In this document: piece by piece, positions 26,101-38,100 of the stretch
Layout: the number at the start of each line of letters is the position of its first letter
Position numbering within the stretch: position 1 is the first letter of the stretch
From: Mesostigma viride
Taxonomy: Eukaryota; Streptophyta; Mesostigmatophyceae; Mesostigmatales; Mesostigmataceae
DNA length: 64,000 bases
Reading direction: 5' to 3'
NCBI GenBank assembly: GCA_009746045.1
Contig: RPFO01000131.1
Location: 1-64,000, forward strand
The notes under the pieces: model-generated
Seen by the model: the letters and a program-made list of their open reading frames with translations, nothing else
The model's database searches: none
Told to the model about the DNA's origin: nothing
Made by a program: the position numbers and the translations under genes

Positions 26101-29100
26101 AATGACAACCAGCTGAGCGGCAGCATCCCACCTGAGCTGGGATCCTTGGGCAGCCTGAAATACCTGTAAGCCACACTGCACCTGCTCGTGCTAATCATTG
26201 TGCTAATCATTGAAGTGGTCGCGAATCCCATGGCTTCCGGCTTTTCTGCCCGTTGCAATTTTTACTGGTTCTCTATTCGTCATCGCGAAACCCGATATGG
26301 GCTGGCACGTTTCTTGCCTACTGTCTCAGATCAAATGGCGAGTGTTTCTACGCACCAGTACACCTACAGCGGTGCACTTGGTGACAAATGTCAGCACAAG
26401 GGCAAAGCCTGATGGATCGAATGCATGGTTCACGTTGGACGCTGGAATAGATGGAGCTGGAGCGCGTGGAGCTGAAGCAAGGTTTCCGCAGGGCTCCAAC
26501 TCAGCTGTATCATACACATGGCGCCGTTTGCGGCATCCCTTTTGTGTGGCTCTCCAGGGTTCACTGTATATAGCACGTGACAGCACTGATTAGCTGCACG
26601 CCTTTTTCATTCGGATTTTGACGTGTACATTGCAGAAGTGCTATGCAGACTCTCATAGTGACTCTTAGAGTGATTTGGAATCACTCTGGGTAACACTGAA
26701 GATGGCTAGCTACTCTTATAGTGACCCTTGTAGTGACTTGGAATCACTCTGGGTAACAACTGAAGATAGCTAGCTACTCTTATAGTGACCCTTATAGTGA
26801 CTTGGAATCGCTCTGGGTAACAACTGAAGATAGCTAGCTACTCTTTTGCTTGTACCTTTTTACCTAATTGCCAAACTACCAAGTGCTCGCTAGGCTCGAC
26901 CCTAGTCGGCATGCTACAGCTGGTGCGAAGCGGTGCAAAGCCTGGGCACTCAAGCTATAGACACCATTTGGACATTGGTTTCTAAAGTGGAGTCGGGAGA
27001 TCGTGTATAGTAATGAATGCGCTAACCAGGGTCGTAACACCCGCACTGGCTGGAATTTTTAGAGGCATGCTTTTCCTGTTGCTCATTCCCTGGTTAGCAC
27101 ATTCTTCTGTGATGCCCGGCTTGATATTTCTGTCCTAAACAGGTACCTTCACAACAACCAGCTAAGCGGCACCATTTTGCACGAGCTGGGGTCTCTGTCC
27201 TCCTTACAAGATCTGTAAGCCTTTCCTCTGTGTACTTGTTTTGTCTGTGCTCCTGTCTGAACCCGGCCGCTGTCACTTGTTTATGTGACTTGCCTTTGCC
27301 TGCTGGAGCCCATGCAGGATCTAGCACCGAAGCTGTCTGATTGGTAAGCTACTTATTATCTCTTGTTGGTGCACACGTGTGACACGCCTGAAACTGTCTT
27401 TTCCCCCGACAGGTACCTGAATGACAACCAGCTGAGCGGCAGCATCCCACCTGAGCTGGGATCCTTGCGCAACCTGAAAAACCTGTAAGCCACACTGCAC
27501 CTACTCGTGCTAATCATTGAAGTGGTCGCGAATCCCATGGCTTCCGGCTTTTCTGCCCGTTGCAATTTTTACCGGCCCTCTATTCGTCACCGCGAAACCC
27601 GATATGGGCTGGCACAGCAGCCCCATGCCGTCTGTTGTTTTAGCTGTTGCTTGTTTCTTGGTGGTGCATTTCATGATTTACGCTTGATACGGCATCTGAG
27701 TAGTTGGCACCGAAGTCTCGCAACCCGTGTCTGGTTCCTAATACTGAACACCTGCGTTCGCTAGTTTGTGAGCGTGACATCAAGCTTGGGATGTTTTCCT
27801 CGTGTTCTTGGTGGGTGCATGCTCCTCTGTTGCCATGATTCCTGCCCTGCAGGTACCTCAACAGAAACCAGCTCGCCGGCACCATCCCCTCTAATGTCGG
27901 GCTCATTCTATCCCTAGAGATTATGTGAGTATGCACAACCTTGTAACTGCATGTCATGGGCGCTCCCCCTGTCCTGCTTACTGCCGTTTGCATGACTACA
28001 CAGAGCCGCCTAGTTGTTCTATTGTTTGCGTGCATATCGCCGCCCCGTGTCTCACAGATTCTCCCTGTCTCTGTGGATTTCCTACATGGGTGTGCACCCT
28101 TGCATTGCAGGGCTGTGGAGGGCAACCCCAGGATTTGTGGACCGGACCCAGCTGGGAAGACTCTTAACAGGACAGATACATGGGGCTTGACTTGCCCTGG
28201 TACGTTTTCAAGGTTTGCTTCAAGCACATCTTTACATCTGCGGGCAGTAATATGTTTTCCCATGACACAGCATGTCCTACATAGCAGCTGAAGTTGTGGC
28301 ACTCAGGCATGCAGGCTAGACCTGAGTAGCACCAGAAGGAAGTCTAGGTTGGAAGTAGGGGGGGGGGGGGGGAATATGCGGGGAGAGGAAGTTTGATGCC
28401 GGTACTGGCTATTTGATTTCAATTATCCAATCTTTCACAATAGCATGTTATCATCCCGGCTTTGCCTTTCAGCACAAGTAGAACCCTGGCTGAAGGTTGC
28501 TTCCTGATTTATATTGCCTACCCTAGTGGTTCTTACAAAGTTCCACCAATATTGCGTGGGTAATAGTGCTTGACAACGGCTTTCACACCGTGCCTTTTAT
28601 TTCTATGGGCGTGGCCGGTCTGGTTCTTACTTGTGTGCGCAGTTTGCTTCGACACGTCATCAGCACTCGAGCTGGATTGGGGCTGCACCGCGGATGTGCC
28701 CATCTGTGTGGACAGCAATACATGTGAAGGTAAGCAAAAGCTGCTTGTTATTCACACTGGACATATTGTCTATTTGTCAAGAGGCCTCAATTGAGGCCTT
28801 TTTACTATACATCTCGATTATTTCAGAAGTTATGTAAGTACAGAGGTACTAAGGTTAGTACAGAAGTCAAGTAGGTAGTACAGAAGTTAAGGTCGGTCCT
28901 AGGGGTGGTCCGGCCTCAGTGGTGGGAATCTGGTATGTGCTGAGGGTCCTTACCCACTGGGGTCGACAGGGGTTGATGGTTACTGAAGATTATTTGGTGG
29001 TGGAAAGCGGGGTCCTCTGAGCATAGTTTCTTCATAGTGACGTGGAAGGGGAGCCGCTGTAGTTAGATGAATAGAACAATTGTTGCTAGGTGATCGACTG

Positions 29101-32100
29101 ATAGTAATAGGGCCCATTGGCTAGTTGAGTATTACAGAAGATATGGCCTTCATTGTGTCCTGGATTGAGAGTGCTAAGTGAAACCTGACAGATTTTGCGC
29201 TGGCCTTGAGAAGGTCTAGGCTTTCCTACTAATGGGAGAGATCTTTAGTTGGGGACAGTTTTACAACAAGCAAGTTCTGAAGAAAATTCGACTCGACAGC
29301 CATGAAATAATAGTAAACGGCTAACTAAATATGTTTAGAGGCCATCGCTGGAATATGGCTGTTGGCTTTGAGCCGTTGCAGGCCTTGAAATGGGAGAAAC
29401 ACATGCTCACCTAGCTCATGGCGGTCTGTCTTGTTTTGAAGAAGGCGGCGACCTGTAGGGGCCCGTCATGCGAAACGACCTGATGCTTGGGATTCTTTAC
29501 ATTCAAGAACAACAGACCGGCTGGGATGGTGAAGCCAGGGCGGAAGCCAACTTTGGCGGGTGCCGGAAAGCAATCGGCGAAAGGTAATCCCAAGGTGCCG
29601 ACAGCTACTACTAAACAGACGGGAAAAGGTCGTCTTAGAACATCGCAGAGGCAAAATAAAAGGCTCCTTCAGGAGCTTACCACCTGCTCGGGCTTGCCTG
29701 AGGTGCTGGCTGCCTTTGAGATGGTCCTCGGTACCGAGTGGGGACTACTGTCTGCGGCCCAGCTGGAGTCTGTTGTTGGGCTGCCTCGACCACGTGGACG
29801 GGCCTGAATTTCTGGCAGATGCGGGCCCAAACGAAGCGTTGGTGGCAGCACTCCAAAGGGCCCGGGACTTGGCGTACTCGGATGAAGAGGAAGCGCAGCC
29901 ACCAAACCGGCCCACGAAGCGCATGTAACAAAGCATGGAATAATATCTTTTATAGCCTGCGTGATGCGCAGATCTGGGACCTATATGTGCCAACAGCAAT
30001 GTGGCAAGTTAAGGTAAGCTTCATGGCTACCTCACTACTAATGTCTTGCGGCAGCGGCGGCAATCACCCATGCGACATGAAAGTCACTATAACAGGTGTG
30101 ACCTGTAGTGTGTGGCGCTGGCGCTCCAGTATGGGGCACCGGTGCTCTACTGTAGTGTACCGGCGCAGCTGAATAGCATTTCAGCTATTACTTTTTATCG
30201 GCCCATTGCTATCGGCAGACATCCTGCGCAGGATGTCTGCCAATAGTAATTGGCGGATAAAAAGTAATAGCTAAAATGCTATTCAACTTAAAACCTTTGC
30301 GCACGGGGCGAAATGCTTGGCGGCTCCCTATTTAGGGCCCTAATGCCGCATCGAATTACTATTTCGATATTAATCCCGGGAAGGTTCGATATTACTACCT
30401 CATGCGGCGATTAAATGGGCCGGCCGGCGATTCCGCTAGGCCGCTACCAAATTATTCGCTCGGCGCTCCGCACGAGGTTTGGAACCTGCGCCTCACATGC
30501 GCGCTAGGTTCTAAGTTGAATAGCATTTTAGCTATCATACTTGTTATCCGCCAACAACTATTGGCAGACATCCTGCGCAGGATATCTTCCGATAGCAATT
30601 GGCCGATAAAAAGTAGTAGCGAAAATGCTATTCAACTGGCGCTCTAGGCTGGCGCTAGATAAAGTACCGAGCAGTGAAAATGGTGCGGAACCTTGTACTT
30701 TGTAACCAAATAAGTACGCAACCAACATAGGTAGCATTTAATGTGCAATGTTGGGCACTGATTTCCTAATCTGTGTAAATCACATATCCGCTTCCGCCAG
30801 AAGTAGGTAAGGGGGGATTTATAACACATCCCAGAAGCCCTTAATTCTTTACATGTAGGCAGGTAATAGCCATAATAAATTTCACCTGGCACTGACATAT
30901 TTGCATGGGCAAGCAATGAGTATGGAATACTCTGACACTGGCCCTGCAAACTCGCATTAGTGTGCTCACGTACCTAGCATACGGATGACCATGTGGTCAT
31001 CCGATCGACAAGTCTGTGGTATTCCACTGTACAGAGCTAGCACACATGTTTTCATAAACCTGATGTTTTGTGGTGATGCATGCCATGCGCTGAAGCAAAG
31101 CAAGGCCAGAGTTGGATGGATTTGGTGTGTTCTTGCTCATTTTTTTGATGGCCTGCGACCTGATAATGTAACTCCGTAAAGCAAAAATAGTTTTATGAAG
31201 GAAAAAAATTGCTGGCACACATACCAGTAGGTCAGCCCAGGTTCGGGCTGACTAGGAAAGTTCGTTGCCATAGAAGGTGGGTGGGCTTGAACCCTTCTAC
31301 TAGCAATTGGAAGCAGGCACAAGGAGCAAGTGAGTAACCTGCTTTCCTTAATTGGAAGCCCACCTTTTACGGCAACCACCTTCCACAGTCAGCCCCTACC
31401 TTTTCTGACTAGGGTACAAGTGCCTGCGAAACAACTTGCTTCTCATAAGCTGTCATTGTTATACAGCATTGCGTTGTAACCGTAGCAGGTAAGTCACGAA
31501 TATGTAAAAAGAGCAAGAGGTCACCGAGTATATTCGTTGATCAACGGTCACCGAGTATATATATGAAAAATGATAATAACTTACATATACCTAATACCGA
31601 GTATATATAAGTCCAGAACCTACGGTATGGTATGCTTATAAGGGCCTCTACTATGGTATATGGTGTACTTTTATGATGGTCCTTCATGTCACATTCTGGC
31701 CTGCATGGATGTGCATGGGTATAAACATGAAGAACATAATACAACTGCCGATGTGCCTTGGATGGCGGTGCGGAAATGAAGAAAGGGACAAGTAGCATGT
31801 GAAGGGAAAAAGATGATGTCATAGTCCTGAACGGTGCACTCCTGTGCTAACAGGATGGGTGGAGGGGGGGGGGGCTGTTGAGCATTCACGTTGGGTGGCT
31901 ATTAATCATGCGGCTAGCACGCGCAAGCAATAACCAGGATGTGCTCTGGTAGTTGGGTTGCACCACAGTCGCCCCGAGTTAAAGAGGCCAGCACTGAATG
32001 CAGAAATGCATTAACCTCAGTGTATCTTCTCATTGCAGTGTTCCTGTGACGTTTGGGGCCATACCTTTGCAGCAAACAACAAACTGGTGTCATTGACCCT

Positions 32101-35100
32101 TACATTTCTGAAACGAATTTCCTGCTTGTCCTTGGCATGTTGACACGCTGTCAGGTTTACCCGGCCCCCCAGCTAGTCCAACATCGCCACCAACGCTGCC
32201 ATCATCACCACCATCGGCACCGCCACTCTCCCCACCCCCCCTACTGCCACCATTTCCCCCCCCAACCCCCACCTTATCTCCCCAGCTGCCACCTCCACCC
32301 CCTCGGCAACCCCCACTGCCCCCCCAGCCACCAACGCCCACCGCCCCTCTGCCGCCTTTCCCTCATCCTTGCAACGCCACCACATCCGGTTGCCACCCGA
32401 GGATCCTCCCCGTTGGCCCCAACTGCGTCTGTCCCATCACAATCAATGCAACGTTCAGGTTGGCCATCCCCTTGGCCGAGTTCGATCCCATCGTGACCAA
32501 GTTCATGTTTGATCTGGCCAACGGGGGACTGGATGGGCTGGACGACACGATGCAGGTTGCCATCCTAAACCTAAGGGGCGGCGAGTCCACCATCGCAGAC
32601 TTGGCATTCGTGCCACCCTCAGGGCTCCTCTCCTTCCCACCTGCCGCTTTTGTCAGCATATCCATGGCGCTAAGGAATGGCCGTGTGACATTGCCAGAAT
32701 TCTACGGGGTCTGGTCCGTCGAGGTCCCCGGTTACACCCCCGTGTGCGTGCTCCCGGGCAACAAGACCAACAACCCGGCCACTGATTCCTCGGGCCCGGC
32801 TGTTCTGTTCTCGCAACCGGCAAAGAAGACCAGTGGGCTCCAGACCACGACTTCTGTTGATGTGACCTTCTCGCATCCCTGCCAGGGCATCAAGGTGATC
32901 CCCGACTGCGGTCCCGCGGGCTGCCGGCTCGAACTCAGCTACAACGCATCGCTCGTGGCCGGTCTCGACCGGACCGGGTACGCCTTCCGAGCTACCTATG
33001 TGGATACTGGTAGCATCTTCCTGCCTGAAAATAAGACCCTGGCCAACGGGACCGTGCTGAATGGGACAGTGGCGACCATGACTGTGGGCACATTTGGCGT
33101 GAGGCTCACGATGGCTGGGGGTATCTGCAGGGACGCCGCAGGGCAGGCAAGCGGCGAAGGGGAGCTTTTCATTGGAGGGCTGGAAACCGCAACGGTTCTC
33201 GACGAACAACGGAAGAATAAGCTGGAGGTCACGATCTGGTACACGTTCCAGCCCACCTGCGGCCGGGGGGGAGACGACAATGGTTACTTGCGCACGGTGA
33301 TATACCTGGGTACGTGCCAAATGCATACATATTACATTTGTACGTCGGATATATGTGCATATGCTTCACATAATGATGTACATACGTACATACAGGCTGA
33401 CTGGCAGACTGAGGGACGGATTGACCGGACGGATGGACGGAGCGACCGACCCGCGATGGACGGACCGGCGGGCCGACCAACCGAAGGACCGACCGATCGA
33501 CCGATCGACATACTGACCAACAAATTGACCGACCGACCGACCGACCGACCGACTGACCGACCGACCGACCGACCGACCGACCGACCGACCGACCGACCGA
33601 CCGACCGACCAACCGACCAACCGACCGACCGACCGACCGACCGACCGACCGACCGACCGACCGACCGACCGACCGACCGACCGACCGACCGACCGACCGA
33701 CCGACCGACCGACCGACCGACCGACCGACCGACCCACCGACCGACGGACCGACCGACCGACCGACCGACCGACCGACCGACCGACCGACCGACCGACCGA
33801 CCGACCGACCGACCAACTGACCGACCTACCGACTGACGGGTAGGCGTGTATGTAGGCGGGTAGGTGGGTGTGCAAGGGTTGGGTGGACGGATGGATGGAA
33901 GGATGGGCGGACGTGCACGCATGCATTCATTAATTCATTATTACATACATACATATATGTTCATGCCCTTGTTTCCCTTTTGTTGCTTGCTGCCTGACAA
34001 GCCTTGCTACAGGCGACGACCGCCCACAGCCTCAGCTCAACGATATTTACATGGTTTTGTGCGCTTTCTGTGTGCCTACTACGTACCTCAAACTGCTATT
34101 ATCCAGGCGATGACCGCCCACAGCCGCGGCTGATTTCACGCGTGGGAAGCAGCACCAGCATCCGCCGCGTGTTCCTTCTGATGGACCTATCGGGGGATGT
34201 GGTGAAAGACTTCAATGCGTCCGCATTTACAGTGACCGCAGGAAAGGTGGAGGACAACTTCACGATCAGGTCAGGACCATACACGAGAATCGTACTTCCC
34301 GATCTCTTACTAGCCAGACTTGACATGTTCGTCATGTGGGTAATTTTTCCTTGACTTTATGGACTCAACCTGATGCTTTAATAGTGTTGGCTACCTTTGG
34401 CCGCCCGGCGCAAAAGCCTGCACACTACTTACCCGGGAATCACTCAGCTCCTAAGAAGACCAGCGTTTGATTGAAACATGTGGAGCCCTGCCACAAATGC
34501 AGCAGTTACAGTGGCCTTAGGAAGCAAGCGGCCTCCAGGGTGGGAGGGAGGGGGGAAAAAATTGCGAATCCTTGCGTGCCTAGCTTGCTGAAGGCAGGGT
34601 CCGCCGACGCACAAGCTGATATCACCCTAAATGAATTAAAACCTGCATGTGTCACGCACCGACCTGAGCGGTGCTGAAAACGCCACTGAAACTATCGAGG
34701 CCACGACCCCCCGGGATAGTGCAGTAAGAACGTACAGGTAAGCGTACAAGGTCGGTCCCTTAACCTCTCAACCGTCCTTGTGCCGATTTTTCACCACAAG
34801 TTTTTCTCGTGACTCAAAATCGGCATGAGTTTATGTGCCCTATAGGGATTTGTTCCTATCATGATGTTCCTATGGTGATTTCTTCCCCCCTATTTCCAGA
34901 CCTATGTCCCGCCCTAGGTGCTATAATACATAGTGGTGTGCAGGTGCACTTTGTGCACCCAGAGCAGGTGTAGTTTACACCCTACCCTTCCAGGAAGTAG
35001 CCAAGAGTGTATTAAAAGCCATATGCCCCTTCTCAGGGATATGTGCTACATGTACTCCTGGCAACGGAGTTATGTTACAATTCAATTCAATAGGGATTTG

Positions 35101-38100
35101 GCGGGAAGGTTTTCGCGGGAATCAACTAGTCTGACCAACAGGAAGATCTAGAAGAGGTCCATCTAGAAGGGATGTGGGTACAACATTTTCTAGGATTGTG
35201 AAAAGAAGGACGGTCACATCAGGATACGTCCCGCTCTTCACCTCATCGAGTTATATTGCAGAGCCACACCCTCTCCGGAACGACAGACACGATTTTCGAC
35301 ATCCTACAGCAAGGTTGCGATGTCTTAAGAGGAACACCTAGATATAACCTCCGGTACCAATGGAACAACTAAAAATGATCCATGAAATCATCGACAGTGG
35401 TAAACACAACATTCGACATTCTACAGCAAGGTTGCTATATCTCAAGAGGAACACATCGATATAAACCTCCGGTACCGATGGAACAACTAATAATGCACCA
35501 TGACATCATCGACAGTGGTAAACACAACATTCAACATTCTACAGCAAGGTTGTTATGTCTCAAGAGGAACACCTAGATATAAACCTCCGGTACCAATGGA
35601 ACAACTAAAAATGCACCATGACATCATCCCTAGTGGTAAACACAACAGGAGGAAGACAGGATATTTGCCTGCATATGGGTTGCCGTTCTTGAGAACTAAG
35701 CTTCAAGCGTCCCAGAGAAAGGTCGAGATGAAGTTCAACAGTATGATGGGCTGGTTACCACACCTATTGCAGACACAACTTGACAGAAGTATCCACGACA
35801 CTATCTGTTGAACTGAATAATGTCGTTGAGCAAAGGTACTTTGAGGATGGATGAACAAAGCAAACTTTATTACACCATGAGAGAAGATCACAACCAGCGT
35901 TCCAACAATGGCCACTTTGAGGCCAGATATGCTTCCACTTTTTGCTTCTCCAGCATGATCCGCGCTTCCTCATGCCACGCGTCATCTTTTCCTAAGCCAC
36001 TTTGCATAACAACATTCCCGCAAATATCCAAGTCGCATAACTTTCTAAATACTCAACCGAATCAGCCCATTTATGCGTTGCTGGAAAGGGCGATTAACTA
36101 CTCAATGCCAATATTCATGCTCACCATTGTCATAATCGGCCGATGGAAATTCAGAAATCGGCATACTGCTCATGCATAGTTTCTAGTCACCACCCTAAAC
36201 GGTTATTCTCGTCGTAATATGATATATGTATGAATATTGGCAGTCCTCATCACTTATTGGTATTGTCTTTTCTTGCTTGTTCTGAGCTGGTTTTCCCCCA
36301 TGCATCCACCGGCACCTCTATAGGCTCCCAACGCCTCGTCACGCACACATGGCTCTTCATAACTCAAACTTGTGTATGCTTTGCTTCCTTACTCTGTGCC
36401 GGTCCCCCTCCCTGCCCACAGTACCGACCACTCCCAGTTCGAGATCACCCTTGTCCTTGATGGTTCCTCCACCGCAACCATCTATCTGGCCGAAGGGGCG
36501 CTCCAGAACCTCGCAGGGATGCCTTCACGGCGCTCGAACATTTTGTACATCACCCGCACAGCCACCAATCCGATCGCCCTCGCCGACAACACGGTTGGGA
36601 CCACCGTCGGCTCCGTGCTGGGACTGCTCGCTGTCGCCAACATGATGTCCGCATTGTTCTCAAGCCTTGGATTGCTCACACCGCTGGTGCAGGCCGGGAC
36701 CACAGCAGTGGCGCCAATGATGGCAGTGACGGGGGTGACGGCCGGGTTGCCGGTATGTTTGTGTCAAGTGTAACTTGGTGGCGGCGGCTATGTAGCCATA
36801 GCATTCATGAATGTAAGAGCCGGCTGCTAGGTCTAGAGTCGAAGAGCGTATTACCGGGATGCGGATGCAGAACCCCTGGCGGAATGAACTTGCTGGCCTG
36901 TCGTGATTTCCCTTCCTGTCGCTTCCCTTTGTATCCTGCGAATGCTCCCTCGGCTGCAGGCCCTCCTGGGCCACCTGCAGATGGTTGAGATGACGGGCGA
37001 CCTGAACATGGAGCTCCCTGATGGCTACCGATCGACCACCAACCAGCTCAGCTGGCTCAACCTCGAGTTTGGCATGCCTTGGGGCGGCTCCACCTGCGGC
37101 AGTGACGATGACGACAATGTCTCGGCACCGGCTGCGGGCAACAGCACCTCGAATGGCACGGACGGGGTGGTTGTGGGCGTGGTGCGAAAAGGTCTGTTGG
37201 GTGGGGAGGCTGTGATAATTAAATGAGATGTGGGAGTGCCACAGGTACTAGTAATGGAACTAGTGCTTCTGTTTGTTATGAACTTCTGTGATCAAGCAAC
37301 ATGTGAGATTTCCGATTGCGCCAGATTACTCACCTCATTCTGATAAGAGGCGTAGGAAAAGTTTCCTAGGTCGAGCTGTCGGGTACCGTTCGCCGGTATG
37401 GGCATGTGTAAATCTGCGTACGGACAAGTGTCACTTTGTTAGATCATAGAGTAGTACTGTCACAGCCTGGACTGTGACGCGAAAGGTGTAGCAGATGTCT
37501 CATCACACCTAACTTTCGTACGGACGTGTTTTCCTGTACTTTTGATAGGCTAGGGTGCTGAGGGCCGCGTAGTCCGTGTACTTTCAATGATTCTGATAGC
37601 AGCACTGGCTAGGAAAGTCCGCCCCAAGTCTAGTACTGTGAACTCGGGCACGGAAGCAGACTGTACTTGCAGGTCGCCTCGGACATTCCACTACATATGC
37701 AACTGTGAAGTAGTTTGGTACCATACTGGATTCGAACACAGGACATCTTGCATGATTTCGCGGCTTAGTATAGGGGTCTCCTGATCCGAAGGCATCCCAG
37801 GCGATAGCCCAACTGCGAAAAAGCTCTTTACCGGAGAGCGGTGCAAGTGCGTCCGAAATTCTCCAATATGAACCAGTGGATCGAATCTAACTGCTAGCCC
37901 CACGGTGGAGGCTGTGCTGTCCATGTCGACATCAAAGCATTGTCGCAATGAATTATCACTCACTAAGTTCTGGTTCCTGTAATCAAAAGGCAACGCTTTC
38001 CTGCGAGCATTGCGTGTTCGCATGATTGTGTCTGGGTCTCACCAGGCGCCCGGCCTGGTCAAGCAGCACAACAATACCAACTACTACTTACTATCTTCTC

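Larger units (their letters stand above)
1580..27620 (+). repeat. Six-fold tandem duplication of an LRR exon pair with its introns
   Basis: The same order of sequence blocks recurs. A leader block contains GGTGCAAAGCCTRGGCACTC (near 1615, 7490, 14450, 18925, 25590 and 26935). Exon A follows, then an intron with GCCTGCTGGAGCCCA, exon B, and a tail that passes into blocks here called R3 and R2. The exon pairs are A/B at 2056/2894, 7917/8974, 14694/14961, 19161/19435, 25824/26094 and 27143/27413. Spacing between copies varies from about 1.3 kb to 7 kb because each copy later gained different arrays and insertions. Copies 5 and 6 are the most compact and look closest to an uninterrupted unit. Confidence 0.8.
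28730..32154 (+). other. Large intron of gene A with inserted elements
   Basis: About 3.4 kb between exons of matching phase. It holds a broken open frame (29526-29928), two foldback elements (30167-30288 and 30514-30637) and AT-rich sequence with TATA-like runs at 31550-31610. Near 31270-31375 a tRNA-like B-box (GGTTCAAGCCC on the - strand) is seen but no complete tRNA fold. Confidence 0.6.
34270..36421 (+). other. Intron of gene A with R1 fragment and 118-bp repeat
   Basis: Holds a partial R1 copy at about 34438-34690, a 118-bp tandem repeat at 35270-35640, and otherwise unassigned sequence with small frames on both strands. Confidence 0.6.

Noticed and set aside
31270-31375. tRNA gene on the - strand (B-box GGTTCAAGCCC, possible AGGTGGG/CCCACCT acceptor stem)
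   Set aside because: The T-stem does not pair when the acceptor stem is placed, and no anticodon arm is convincing.
33229-33926. Ser-Val-Gly-Arg and Thr-Asp-Arg-Pro proteins on either strand
   Set aside because: They are translations of the GACC tetranucleotide run. The + strand frame becomes intron at 33310, where a good donor is present.
37700-37840. tRNA-like B-box GTTCGAATCC on the - strand
   Set aside because: No T-arm stem and no A-box at the right distance.
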